The notes under the pieces were generated by a model. The model ran no database searches and was not told the origin of the DNA. It worked only from the letters and a program-made list of their open reading frames with translations. The position numbers and the translations under genes are program-made. From NCBI GenBank assembly GCA_050183765.1, contig JBFXAZ010000009.1, positions 1 through 64,000 on the forward strand: 64,000 nucleotides of DNA, given 5' to 3'. Source of the stretch: JAFAZJ01 sp050183765 (GTDB taxonomy: Bacteria > Pseudomonadota > Alphaproteobacteria > Reyranellales > Reyranellaceae). Each line of letters opens with the position of its first letter. Within the stretch, counting starts at the first letter, position 1. Shown in pieces: positions 44,593 to 54,942 of this stretch.

Positions 44593-45393
44593 TCAACCCA
44601 GCCCCAGCACGTCCTTCATGGTGTACAGCCCGGGCTTGCGGCCCTCGGTCCACAGCGCGGCCTTCACCGCGCCGTTGGCGTAGATCTCGCGGCTGAAGGC
44701 GCGATGGGTCAGCTCCAGGCGCTCGCCGATGCCGGCGTAGTGCACGGTGTGGAAGCCGACCTCGTCGCCGCCGCGCAGGGTGGCGAACCCGATCTCGCCC
44801 GCCGGCCGCGCGCCGGTATGGCCGTCGCGGCTCTTGCGCCAGACCTCCTCCAGCTTCACCGCGCGGCCGTCGGCGGCGGCGCGGCCCAGCGCCAGCGCGG
44901 TGCCCGAGGGCGCGTCGATCTTGTGGCGGTGGTGCATCTCCAGGATGTCGATGTCGTAGGCCGGATCGAGCAAGCGCGCCGTCTGCTCGACCAGCGCCAG
45001 CAGGATGTTGACGCCCAGCGACATGTTGGCGGCCCACATCACCGGCACCTTCGTCGCGGCCTCGTGCACGGTCTTTGTCTGCGCCGCATCGAGGCCGGTG
45101 GTGCCGATCACCATGGCGACGCCCTTCTGCGCCGCGAGCGCGGCGTGCGCCGCGGTCGCCGCCGGCACGGTGAAGTCGATCACCACCCTGGCCGCGGCGA
45201 TGCCGGCGGCCGCGTCGTCGGTGATCTTCACGCCGACCGCATCGATGCCCGCCAGCTCCCCGGCGTCGCGACCGCGATTGTTGCTGTTCGGCGCCTCGAT
45301 CGCCGCCACCAGCGTCGCGCCCGGCGTCTTGGCGATCTGCCGCACCAGCATCTGGCCCATGCGCCCACCGGCGCCCGTGATCGCGATGTCCAT
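44593..45393 (-). CDS. dapB: 4-hydroxy-tetrahydrodipicolinate reductase
   Basis: 266-residue enzyme of lysine and diaminopimelate synthesis, reducing hydroxy-tetrahydrodipicolinate with NAD(P)H. The Rossmann start ITGAGGRMGQML, the VIGTTGLDAAQ loop, the active-site EMHHRHKIDAPSGTAL with its His and Lys, and the closing HRAFSREIYANGAVKAALW are all present. ATG 45393 has GGGAGGG upstream; the longer frames are spurious. Confidence 0.95.
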   Translation of the reverse strand: MDIAITGAGGRMGQMLVRQIAKTPGATLVAAIEAPNSNNRGRDAGELAGIDAVGVKITDDAAAGIAAARVVIDFTVPAATAAHAALAAQKGVAMVIGTTGLDAAQTKTVHEAATKVPVMWAANMSLGVNILLALVEQTARLLDPAYDIDILEMHHRHKIDAPSGTALALGRAAADGRAVKLEEVWRKSRDGHTGARPAGEIGFATLRGGDEVGFHTVHYAGIGERLELTHRAFSREIYANGAVKAALWTEGRKPGLYTMKDVLGLG

Positions 45394-45455
45394 CGCTTCC
45401 CTCCCCGATCGAGGTTTCGTTGTATCGTGGATCGCCCCATCGCCCAAGGAGCGCC

Positions 45456-45986
45456 ATGGCCGTCGTCATCCCGGCGATCACCCTGATCTTGATTGTCGGC
45501 ATCCTCGGTGTCGTGATCTGGTCGATGGTCAGGCGCCCGAAGCCCGGTGAACCGCCGGCACCGCAGCCCCGCTACGCCACGCCGGAGCAGATCGAGGGCT
45601 ATGCCCGCGAGCTGCGCGATCAGCTCGACCGCCGGCCGTTCGGCGAGGCGTTGGTGCGCGACATCTGGCGCAAGCTGATGGCGGCGAAGCCCGACACCGG
45701 CGTGATCTACGAGTATCACCGCGACTTCTGCGGCCAGGGACTGATCCGCACCGCCGAGGGCGTGAAGCTGTGCGACGTCCAGGATGGCGGCCACTCTTTC
45801 GGCACGCCGATCGCCGCGTGGTCCGACGAAGAGAGCTTCGTCGCCTTCTTCGCGCGCCAGTCCGACTACAGCTGCAGCGGCTGGGACGAAGGCGAGCCGA
45901 TGTTCTTCACGACCGACAGCTGGTACCGCAACAACCAGCGGCTCACGCGCGCCGTGCTGGAGCGCTACCTCGCGACGGGCGCGTGA
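45456..45986 (+). CDS. Uncharacterised membrane-anchored protein
   Basis: 176 residues, family not recognised. An N-terminal helix (VVIPAITLILIVGILGVVIWS) anchors a soluble domain of about 140 residues. Five cysteine and tryptophan-rich landmarks stand out: RDFCGQGL, KLCDVQDGG, DYSCSGWDEGEP and DSWYRNNQRL. The conserved-looking aromatic and acidic pattern suggests a compact fold in the cytoplasm or periplasm. ATG 45456 has AAGGAG five bases upstream. Its last 44 bases overlap the 3' end of the convergent tag gene. Confidence 0.62.
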   Translation: MAVVIPAITLILIVGILGVVIWSMVRRPKPGEPPAPQPRYATPEQIEGYARELRDQLDRRPFGEALVRDIWRKLMAAKPDTGVIYEYHRDFCGQGLIRTAEGVKLCDVQDGGHSFGTPIAAWSDEESFVAFFARQSDYSCSGWDEGEPMFFTTDSWYRNNQRLTRAVLERYLATGA

Positions 45987-46566
45987 CGCAGTGGCAGCCC
46001 GCGACATGGTCGTCGACCATGCCGGTGGCCTGCATGAAGGCGTAGCAGATGGTCGAGCCGACGAAGCGGAAACCCAATTTCATCAGCGCCTTCGACATCG
46101 CCGCACTCTCGGCCGTCTGCGCCGGCACGTCCTTCAGCGTCTTCGGCCGCCGCACCAGCGGCTTGCCGCCGGTGAACGACCACAGGAAGGCGACGGGATC
46201 CTCGCGCTCGGCCAATGACAGCCAGGCCTTGGCGTTGCCGACCGAGGCCTCGATCTTGCCGCGATGGCGCACGATGCCGGGATCGGCGGTCAGCCGGTCG
46301 AGCTTCTTCGGCGTGTAGCGCGCGATCCTGGCTGGATCGAAGCCGTCATAGACCTTGCGGTAGTGCTCGCGCTTGCGCAGCACGGTGATCCAGCTCAGGC
46401 CCGCCTGGCAGCCCTCGAGGATCAAGAGCTCGAACAGCGCCTGCGGATCGCGATGCGGGCGACCCCACTCGGTATCGTGATAGGCGCGATAGAGCGGATC
46501 GTCGCTCACCCATCCGCAGCGCGGCTTGCCGTCGTCCGATGTGACGACGTCGTGCTTCCAGACCAT
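45943..46566 (-). CDS. tag: DNA-3-methyladenine glycosylase I
   Basis: 207-residue repair glycosylase removing 3-methyladenine. Zinc ligands of the family are visible: Cys in KPRCGWVSDDPLY and His in AYHDTEWG near the N-terminus, and His and Cys in DHVAGCHC near the C-terminus. The base-binding ICLEG-like LILEGCQAGLSWITVL and the GFRFVGSTICYAFMQA segment match the E. coli protein closely. The tail after CHC is short and basic. It overlaps the convergent neighbour by 44 bases. Confidence 0.94.
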   Translation of the reverse strand: MVWKHDVVTSDDGKPRCGWVSDDPLYRAYHDTEWGRPHRDPQALFELLILEGCQAGLSWITVLRKREHYRKVYDGFDPARIARYTPKKLDRLTADPGIVRHRGKIEASVGNAKAWLSLAEREDPVAFLWSFTGGKPLVRRPKTLKDVPAQTAESAAMSKALMKLGFRFVGSTICYAFMQATGMVDDHVAGCHCVTRPSRGSAPARRA

Positions 46567-46642
46567 GGCGCGACGATGCGGCGGCGGCGATCGCCGATCA
46601 AGGGCCGTGATATCGTCGCCGCGGGTTCGCATGGGGGACGGC

Positions 46643-47362
46643 ATGACGGGAAAGCTCGCGCAGCTCACATTGTGGAGCGGCGTCGACGAGACGCTGGGCA
46701 ACATGGCCATCGGCCATGTGCGCGACAACCTGCTGGCCTTCCTCAAGAACGAGCGCGGCATCCATGCCGAGAGCCTGATGGTGGCGACGGGAGCGCTCGC
46801 CGGGCACGCCGCGCTGCACGCCGCTTTCCAGCTGGCCGCCGGCGAGCCGGCGAAGGCCTCGTTGATGTCCGTCGCGACGCAAGATGGCGGCACCTACTAT
46901 GCCGGCGACACGCTCAATGCCTTCCTGATCCCGGAGAATCCCGAGATCGTCTCGCTGTGGGGCCTGATCGCCGCCCAGGCCGTGGCCGGCGGCGTGCCGC
47001 AGGCGGAGCTGCCGGACTATGTCGAGATCTTCCGGCGCGCGGCCGCCACGCTGGGCTCGCCGGCATTCGGCCAGGTCGAGATCGGCGAGGACCACACGCC
47101 GTCGGGCACGCCGCGGCAGTTCCTCGACGCCTTCTGGCCGGCGATCCGTCACCTCCTGGGCTGGTCGAACCCGACGCTCGACAATGGCCGCACCCTGCCG
47201 ACGCGCTACTGGCCGTACGTGCTGGGCATGGTCGCGCGGCAGTACATCGGCATGACCACGGACGTCCTCGACCCGCGCCTCTCGCTGCGGCTGATCATGG
47301 AGGCGGCGGTTCCGATGTCGAAGGTCGATCCGAAAACGGTGCCGCAGGAATTCAAGGCCTGA
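46643..47362 (+). CDS. Uncharacterised protein, family not recognised
   Basis: 239 residues, no signal peptide or membrane helix. The protein is rich in Ala/Gly with GNMAIGHVRDNLLAF, an HAALHAAFQLAAGEP block, SVATQDGGTYYAGDTLNAFL, and a C-terminal part with SNPTLDNGRTLPTRYWPYVLGMVARQY. The later residues SLRLIMEAAVPMSKVDP look helical. Codon use is that of the host. ATG 46643 has GGGGGA upstream; ATG 46631 is a four-codon-longer alternative. It is divergent from tag and convergent with a DUF3303 gene, which it overlaps by 11 bases. Confidence 0.6.
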   Translation: MTGKLAQLTLWSGVDETLGNMAIGHVRDNLLAFLKNERGIHAESLMVATGALAGHAALHAAFQLAAGEPAKASLMSVATQDGGTYYAGDTLNAFLIPENPEIVSLWGLIAAQAVAGGVPQAELPDYVEIFRRAAATLGSPAFGQVEIGEDHTPSGTPRQFLDAFWPAIRHLLGWSNPTLDNGRTLPTRYWPYVLGMVARQYIGMTTDVLDPRLSLRLIMEAAVPMSKVDPKTVPQEFKA

Positions 47363-47654
47363 CCGCGGGATCGGGCCTGTCGAGCCATGGCGCGACAACC
47401 GCGCGCGTCTCGGCGCTGGGCACCACCGGCACGAACTCCAGCGACACGCCGTAGCCGCGCCAGGACAGCACCCATTCCTGGAACAGCCGGGGATCGCCGC
47501 AGCGCATGAGCTGGAAGCAGCGGGAGAAGTTCGGCTCGACCCAGCTGTCGACGTATTCCAGCCCGTCGGGCAGTGAGCGACCGGCCTCGCGCAGGCGGCG
47601 GTAGATCGGCACCATGTCGTTGTCGCGAAAGCGCTCGATGACCATGAACAGCAT
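47352..47654 (-). CDS. DUF3303-like small protein
   Basis: 100-residue ferredoxin-like-fold protein. MLFMVIERFRDNDMVPIYRRLRE, then GLEYVDSWVEPNFSRCFQLM and VSLEFVPVVPSAE, match the DUF3303 (dimeric alpha-beta barrel) pattern. The function is unknown. It starts 3 bases after the DUF6614-like gene, so both are in one unit. Confidence 0.7.
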   Translation of the reverse strand: MLFMVIERFRDNDMVPIYRRLREAGRSLPDGLEYVDSWVEPNFSRCFQLMRCGDPRLFQEWVLSWRGYGVSLEFVPVVPSAETRAVVAPWLDRPDPAVRP

Positions 47655-47657
47655 GGC

Positions 47658-48008
47658 TCAGAACCTCTCCTGTCCGGCGACGCGATGGGCGTCCGGGAAA
47701 TCACGATAGAGCGCGAAGAGCGTGTCCTTCACCTTGCCGTTGACCGCGTGATGGAAGCCCTCGACCGGATCGGCGCGGGTCGAGACGCTGACGAAGGCCG
47801 CGTCGAGCCGCGCCAGGCCGTCGAACTCGAGCGCCAGGTGGAACTCCGGGATGAAGGCCGGGCCGAGCCCCAGCTTGCGCCGCGTCAGTCGCCAAGACGC
47901 GAGATGGCCCGCCGCCTTGAGGTGATCGAGATAGGCGCGGACGGCCTCGGCGAAAGCCATGTCCGACACGCCGTCGCGCAGGTTGAACCAGATGTCGTAG
48001 ATATCCAT
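47658..48008 (-). CDS. DUF6614-like small protein
   Basis: 116 residues: MDIYDIWFNLRDGVSDMAF, YLDHLKAAGHLASWRLTRRK, GPAFIPEFHLALEFDGLARL and a closing ALYRDFPDA. This order matches my recollection of the DUF6614 family of dimeric alpha-beta barrel proteins. The function is unknown. It precedes the DUF3303-like gene in a tight pair and follows the broken LuxR-type gene. Confidence 0.62.
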   Translation of the reverse strand: MDIYDIWFNLRDGVSDMAFAEAVRAYLDHLKAAGHLASWRLTRRKLGLGPAFIPEFHLALEFDGLARLDAAFVSVSTRADPVEGFHHAVNGKVKDTLFALYRDFPDAHRVAGQERF

Positions 48009-48048
48009 CGCCGCAGCGTGGACGCGGCCGCGCCCGCCGTCTGTCCCC

Positions 48049-48753
48049 TCAGCGGGCGACGCGCCGGCGCAGCCCGGCGCGCGAGGCGACGCCGAGCTTC
48101 AGGTAGGCGCGCCTTCGATAGGTCACGACGGTGTGCAGCGACAGGTCGAGCTGGTCGGCGATGTAGAGCTCGGGCACGTCGTCGAGGATCATCAGGCAGA
48201 CGTCGATCTCGCGCGGCGACAGGCCGTTCAAGGCCATCGTCTCGCGCGCGATGGCGAAGGGATCGACGCGGCGCAGCACGCGGTGGCGATCGACCAGCGC
48301 GCCGAGGATCGGCGCCTGGTCGCCGAGCCAGCCGCGCGCGGTTTCGGCGAAGGACTCGCCGCGGCGGTAGAGGTTGATGTGATAGCGCCCGCCACCCGCG
48401 ACGGTCGACAGCGCAAGCCTGTCGGTGATGTCGAGGCCGTCGTAGAAGAAGCGGCGATAGGCGCGCCGGCGCAGGCTGCCGGGCGACAGCCGGGTGACGC
48501 TGTCGGATCGCGCGCGCAGCCCGTCGCGGCAGGGATCCTCGCGCCATGCCGCGCGCAGGTATCGCTCGATTCGCGGCGTCACCGCGGGACCGGCCAGGAT
48601 GCCGCCGCGCTACACGCTGTCGAGGGGCACGCCGTCGTCGACCGCGTAGACGACGCAGAGATCGGCGCCGGTGGCGGCGCGGCAGAAATCGCTGAAAGCG
48701 GCGGGAAAACCGGCCTCGCCCAATGCGCTCAAGGCTGTCGCGAGCGCGGTCAT
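48049..48753 (-). pseudogene. LuxR-type regulator gene interrupted by an in-frame amber codon
   Basis: A single frame from ATG 48753 to the stop at 48049 would encode about 234 residues, but it holds a TAG at codon 48 (48612-48610). The first part reads MTALATALSALGEAGFPAAF and then FCRAATGADLCVVYAVDDGV, as in GAF/PAS-like sensing domains of such regulators. After the TAG the frame continues with RGGILAGPAVTPRIERYLRA and ends in a LuxR helix-turn-helix: LSPREIDVCLMILDDVPELY and IADQLDLSLHTVVTYRRRA. A GTG at 48582 could restart a 177-residue, sensor-truncated protein. A nonsense mutation is the simplest reading. The gene lies 25 bases after dnaJ. Confidence 0.7.
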
Positions 48754-48778
48754 CGGCAGAGCGGGCCCGGCGGCGCGA

Positions 48779-49909
48779 TCAGTCGTCGCCGCCGAACATC
48801 TCCTTCACCTTGTTGAAGAAGCCCTCGGACTCCGGAGACGTGCCGCCGTCCTTGCCGGCCGCCTCGAACTCCTTGAGCAGCTCCTTCTGCTTGGCTGTGA
48901 GGTTCACCGGCGTCTCGACCACGGTCTCGATGTAGAGGTCGCCCTTCTGGGTCGAGCGCAGGACGGGCATGCCCTTGCCGCGCAACCGGAACTGGTGGCT
49001 CGACTGGGTGCCGGGCGGGATCGAGATGCGCGCCGTCTTGCCGTCCAGGGTGGGCACCTCGATGTGCCCGCCCAGGGTGGCGGTGACCATGCTGATCGGC
49101 GCGCGGCACAGCAGGTCGGCGCCGTCGCGCTCGAACATCTTGTGCTTGCGCACGCTCAGGAAGACGTAGAGGTCGCCCGGCGGGCCGCCGCGCGCGCCGG
49201 CCTCGCCCTCGCCGCTCAGCCGGATGCGCGTACCGTCCTCGACGCCCTGCGGGATCTTGACCTGCAGGGTCTTGTCCTTGCGCACGCGGCCGGCGCCGTT
49301 GCAGGCGCGGCACGGCTTCTCGATCTTCTGGCCCGCGCCGTGGCAGGTCGGGCAGGTGCGCTCCACGGTGAAGAAGCCCTGCTGCATGCGCACGCGGCCG
49401 CGGCCCTGGCAGGTCGGGCAGGTCACCGGCTTGGAGCCGGGCTCGGCGCCGCTGCCGCTGCAAGCCTCGCAGGTTACGGAGCTGGGCGCGCGCACGTTCG
49501 CCTCGGCGCCGGCATAGGCCTCCTCGAGCGAGATCTCGAGGTTGTAGCGCAGGTCGGCGCCGCGGCCCGGGCCGGAGCGCTGGCCGGCGCCCATGTTGCC
49601 GAACATCTGCTCGAAGATGTCGGCGAAGCCGCCGCTGAAATCGAACCCGCCGGGGCCACCCGGGCCGCCCGGTCCGTTGGAATTGCCGTCGAAGGCCGCC
49701 GGACCGTAGCGGTCGTAGGCGGCACGCTTCTGATCGTCCTTCAGGACGTCGTAGGCGTGGTTGATCTCCTTGAACTTCTTCTCGGCGTCCTTGTCGCCCG
49801 GATTGCGGTCCGGGTGATACTTCATCGCCAGCTTGCGGTAGGCCTTCTTCAGGTCATCCGCGCTGGCGGTACGGCTGGCGCCGAGCAGTTCGTAGTAGTC
49901 CTGAGCCAT
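48779..49909 (-). CDS. dnaJ: Chaperone DnaJ
   Basis: 376-residue Hsp40 co-chaperone that stimulates DnaK ATP hydrolysis. The J domain has HPD in MKYHPDRNP. A Gly/Phe-rich region (GGPGGPGGFDFSGGFADIF) follows. Four zinc-finger repeats are present (CEACSGSG, CPTCQGRG, CPTCHGAG, CRACNGAG), and then the substrate-binding C-terminal domain. ATG 49909 is preferred to the GTG just upstream. It is 112 bases downstream of dnaK, with a hairpin in between. Confidence 0.96.
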   Translation of the reverse strand: MAQDYYELLGASRTASADDLKKAYRKLAMKYHPDRNPGDKDAEKKFKEINHAYDVLKDDQKRAAYDRYGPAAFDGNSNGPGGPGGPGGFDFSGGFADIFEQMFGNMGAGQRSGPGRGADLRYNLEISLEEAYAGAEANVRAPSSVTCEACSGSGAEPGSKPVTCPTCQGRGRVRMQQGFFTVERTCPTCHGAGQKIEKPCRACNGAGRVRKDKTLQVKIPQGVEDGTRIRLSGEGEAGARGGPPGDLYVFLSVRKHKMFERDGADLLCRAPISMVTATLGGHIEVPTLDGKTARISIPPGTQSSHQFRLRGKGMPVLRSTQKGDLYIETVVETPVNLTAKQKELLKEFEAAGKDGGTSPESEGFFNKVKEMFGGDD

Positions 49910-49964
49910 CACGCGAATCCGCGGCCGCCGCGGGCCACCACTGCTTCAAGGTCCGCAAAACGCG

Positions 49965-50002
49965 AACGCCCCCACCCACGGCTGATAGCATGGATGGGGG
50001 CG
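49965..50002 (-). terminator. Hairpin between dnaK and dnaJ (attenuator or terminator-like)
   Basis: Arms 49967-49978 and 49991-50002 pair over 12 bases with one mismatch and a 12-base loop. On the minus strand the hairpin is followed by a T-rich stretch (ttcgcgtttt). It may lower dnaJ relative to dnaK, a common arrangement; strength is uncertain. Confidence 0.4.
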
Positions 50003-50021
50003 ACGATCACGTCCGACCGCC

Positions 50022-51956
<1,935 letters not shown>

Positions 51957-52072
51957 GATTGCCTTGCCTCTCTCTTCAGCGGCGGGCTCCGTTCGGCCCT
52001 GACGGCACCGGAACGTCCCCCTGGAGTTCGGATACAGAGTTCGACGGCAAAAAGCCGCGATTTCCAAAGGGC

Positions 52073-52100
52073 TATATAGTGTCTCCGGACACCCCTGCAA
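52073..52100 (-). promoter_or_regulatory. Candidate dnaK promoter
   Basis: On the minus strand, TTGCAG (52095-52100) and TATATA (52073-52078) are separated by 16 bases. The -10 in the context ctatat also suits the alphaproteobacterial heat-shock sigma factor. It lies about 120 bases before the dnaK start in a 270-base gap. No CIRCE inverted repeat is seen. Confidence 0.45.
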
Positions 52101-52226
52101 CGGCCCGCGAGGCGCCGGCATACGGCATTTTTGCGCCCGGCCCATGCGAAGCGACGATGTGGCCGATTCCGCGCAGGCCAGTCTGGAAAGCCTCCAGACT
52201 GGCGAGCGATGCGGCTAGGGTGCGGC

Positions 52227-53003
52227 ATGGCCCGATCTGCCCGTTCCCACCTGCCGCCGCCCTATCTGAAGCGCGCGACCTTGCTGCCGGAGCGGGTCGA
52301 GGACTGGTCGCGCCATCCCTTCGACCTGCCGCTTTTCACCGGCCGTCAATTCGACCTCGCCTTCAGGAGTCCCGTCACGGTGATCGTGGGCGAGAACGGG
52401 GTCGGCAAGTCCACCCTGCTGGAGGCCATCGCCGGCCAGATCGGCTTCGCCATGCAGAGCGGCACGCGCAATTTCCTCTCGCAGGAGGCGCCGCCCGTGC
52501 TGTCGCGCTGCCTGCGCCTGGCCTGGCTGCCGCGCGTCACCCGGGGCTTCTTCCTGCGCGCCGAAAGCTACTTCAACTTCATCACCCAGATGGACGAGCT
52601 CGACCGTGAGCCGGCGCCCGCTCCACGGATCGCCGAGGCCTATGGCGGCCGCTCGCTGCACACCCGCTCGCACGGCGAAGCCTTCCTGGCCTTGTTCGAG
52701 AACCGCTTCGCGGGCGGCCATGGCATCTACATTCTCGACGAGCCCGAGGCGGCGCTCTCGCCGCAGCGCCAGATCCGCTTCCTCAACATCCTGAGCCGCA
52801 TGGAGCGCGCCGGCCAATCGCAGGTCATCATCGCCAGCCACGCTCCCCTGATCATCGGCTATCCGGGCGCCGACCTGCTGATCATGGAGCCCGATGGCAT
52901 CCGGCGCGGACGGCCCGAGGACACCTCGCACTGGCGCGTGGTGCGCGACTACTTCGCCGATCCGGATGGGTTCATGCGTGCCGCCGTGGACACGGCCGAC
53001 TGA
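52227..53003 (+). CDS. AAA-family ATPase, small RecF/ABC-like
   Basis: 258-residue stand-alone ATPase. Walker A is VIVGENGVGKSTLLEAIAG at residues 53-71. A signature-like SHGEAFLALFENRF comes before Walker B IYILDEPEAALSPQRQI, and the switch His lies in VIIASHAPLI. The protein is of the type that binds DNA or an unknown partner through a compact ABC-like head without coiled coils. ATG 52227 has AGGG six bases upstream; ATG 52209 is a longer option. It is inserted head-on between dnaK and grpE, the only plus-strand gene of the chaperone cluster. The cellular role is unknown. Confidence 0.8.
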   Translation: MARSARSHLPPPYLKRATLLPERVEDWSRHPFDLPLFTGRQFDLAFRSPVTVIVGENGVGKSTLLEAIAGQIGFAMQSGTRNFLSQEAPPVLSRCLRLAWLPRVTRGFFLRAESYFNFITQMDELDREPAPAPRIAEAYGGRSLHTRSHGEAFLALFENRFAGGHGIYILDEPEAALSPQRQIRFLNILSRMERAGQSQVIIASHAPLIIGYPGADLLIMEPDGIRRGRPEDTSHWRVVRDYFADPDGFMRAAVDTAD

Positions 53004-53024
53004 ACGCCGGTTGCTTGTGGCGAT

Positions 53025-53660
53025 CTACTTGGCGGAGTCGTTGGCCGGCGCCGCCGGCGGCCCGCCGGTGGCGACCGCGACCATGGCCGCGCGCAGCAGC
53101 CGGTCGGCGATCACGTAGCCATCCTGGTAGACCTGGGCCACGGTGTTGTTGGGCCGCGACGGGTCCGGCACCTGGGCCACGGCCTGGTGCAGATTGGGGT
53201 CGAAGGGCTTGTCCTGGGCCTCGATCTTCTTCACGCCGTTGCGCTCCAGCACGGCCTGCAGCTCGCGCTGGGTGGCCTCGACGCCCTGCAGCACGCCCTT
53301 CAGCCGATCGTCCAGCCCCTCGCCGCCCGGCGGCAGGGCCTGCAGCGCGCGGCCGAGATTGTCGCTTACCGACAGGACGTCCTTGGCGAAGCGGGTGACG
53401 GCGAACTTGTGGGCCTCCTCGACGTCGAGCTTGGCGCGGCGGCGCGCGTTCTGCGCGTCGGCGACGGCGCGCATCCAGTGATCCTTGGCCTCGGCCACCT
53501 GCGCCTCGAGCTCGGCGATCCTCGACTCGGCGGCTTCCTTGATGAGCGTCGCCGGATCCTGATCGCCGCGCGGCGGATCGGGAATGTCGAGGCTGAACTC
53601 CGCCTCCGATCCACCCGGATCGTCGGGGAACGGCTTACGGGAGGCAGGATCGGACGGCAT
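53025..53660 (-). CDS. grpE: Nucleotide exchange factor GrpE
   Basis: 211-residue DnaK cofactor. There is a long N-terminal helix (IAELEAQVAEAKDHWMRAVAD) and then ARRRAKLDVEEAHKFAVTRF. The conserved C-terminal beta domain reads DPNLHQAVAQVPDPSRPNNTV, then YQDGYVIADRLLRAAMVAVA. The first 30 residues are acidic and variable. ATG 53660 is the family-consistent start, although its ribosome-binding site is weak. It follows hrcA by 114 bases. Confidence 0.95.
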   Translation of the reverse strand: MPSDPASRKPFPDDPGGSEAEFSLDIPDPPRGDQDPATLIKEAAESRIAELEAQVAEAKDHWMRAVADAQNARRRAKLDVEEAHKFAVTRFAKDVLSVSDNLGRALQALPPGGEGLDDRLKGVLQGVEATQRELQAVLERNGVKKIEAQDKPFDPNLHQAVAQVPDPSRPNNTVAQVYQDGYVIADRLLRAAMVAVATGGPPAAPANDSAK

Positions 53661-53774
53661 GATTCGGGCGGGCCATACAGGGTTGAAACACCGACGGCGA
53701 GACATCCGCCTCGCCGTCATTCCGACCTGACTTAGGTTGTCGTCCGCCCGGGGTCAACCCGGCGCGACGACGGC

Positions 53775-54881
53775 TCAGCCGACCAGGCGGCCGACGACCT
53801 TCGCGGTGTAGTCGACCAGCGGAATGATTCGGGCATAGTTCATGCGCGTGGGGCCGACCACGCCGATGGCGCCGACGATCTTCTCGCGCTCGCCGCGCAG
53901 CGGCGCCACGATCACCGAGCAGCCGGTGTTGGCGAACAGCGGATTGTCGGCGCCGATGAAGATCTGCACACCCTCGGCGCCGCCGGCGAGGTCGAGCAGG
54001 CGCACGAAGCTCTCGCCGCGTTCCAGCGATTCGAAGAGGCGGCGGATGTTCTCGAGATCGGCGAGCGCCGTGACGTCCTCGAGCAGCCGCGCCTGGCCGC
54101 GCACGATCAGCGAGGAGCCCGGTCCGCCGGCCCAGGTCGCCAGCCCGGCCTCGACGACGCGCTGCGTCAGCACGTCGAGCTGGGCGCGCTGGCTGGCCAG
54201 CTCGGCTTCGATCGCCTCCTTGGCTTCCTCGAAGGTACGGCCGACCAGGCGGGCGGCGAGATAGTTCGCGGCCTCGACCAGCGCCGAGGGCGACAGGCCC
54301 AGCGGCAGCTCGATGAGGCGGTTCTCGACCGTGCCGTTCTGGGTCACCAGCACGACCAGCGCCCGGCCCGGACCCAGCGCCACGAACTCGATGTGCTTCA
54401 GCGGCTGCTCGCTGCGCGGCGCCACCACCATGCTGGCGCAGCGCGACAGCCCGGAGAGCAGCGAGCTCGCCTGCTCCAGCACCTCCTGCACGCTGCGGCC
54501 GTTGCCGGCGCAGCGCGCCTCGATGCCGGCGCGCTCGTCCTCGCTCAGCACGCCGACCTCCAGCAGGCCGTCGACGAACAGGCGCAGTCCCGCCTCTGTC
54601 GGCACGCGGCCGGCCGAGGTATGCGGCGCGAACAACAGGCCGGATTCCTGCAGGTCGGCCATCACGTTGCGGATGGTGGCCGGCGACAGATGCTCGCTCA
54701 GGCGGCGCGTCAGCGTGCGCGAGCCAACCGGCTCGCCGGTTTCGACATAGGACTCCACGATGCGGCGAAAGACCTCGCGCGCGCGGTCGTTGAGCTCGGC
54801 CACCGGCGGTGCCGCGCTGACCAAGGTGTGGCCGGGCGACGCACGCGGCACCGGCTCGAGACGAATGATGGGCCGTTGCAT
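53775..54881 (-). CDS. hrcA: Heat-inducible transcription repressor HrcA
   Basis: 368-residue repressor of CIRCE-controlled heat-shock genes (usually groESL). The N-terminal winged helix is LNDRAREVFRRIVESYVETG, with the recognition helix LSPATIRNVMADLQESGLL and wing HTSAGRVPTEAGLRLFVDGL. The GAF-like dimerisation domain and the final GPTRMNYARIIPLVDYTA are complete. It reads away from rph and shares a 61-base upstream region with the small membrane protein gene. Target CIRCE sites are not in this window. Confidence 0.96.
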   Translation of the reverse strand: MQRPIIRLEPVPRASPGHTLVSAAPPVAELNDRAREVFRRIVESYVETGEPVGSRTLTRRLSEHLSPATIRNVMADLQESGLLFAPHTSAGRVPTEAGLRLFVDGLLEVGVLSEDERAGIEARCAGNGRSVQEVLEQASSLLSGLSRCASMVVAPRSEQPLKHIEFVALGPGRALVVLVTQNGTVENRLIELPLGLSPSALVEAANYLAARLVGRTFEEAKEAIEAELASQRAQLDVLTQRVVEAGLATWAGGPGSSLIVRGQARLLEDVTALADLENIRRLFESLERGESFVRLLDLAGGAEGVQIFIGADNPLFANTGCSVIVAPLRGEREKIVGAIGVVGPTRMNYARIIPLVDYTAKVVGRLVG

Positions 54882-54942
54882 ATGGAAAATCTAGGCAGTG
54901 GCCCCGATAGCGTCAACGCCGCGGCGGTGCGAGACTGCCGAC

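Noticed and set aside
51957..52226. A CIRCE operator (TTAGCACTC-N9-GAGTGCTAA) upstream of dnaK
   Set aside because: No such inverted repeat is present there or upstream of hrcA/grpE; dnaK is probably under the heat-shock sigma factor only.
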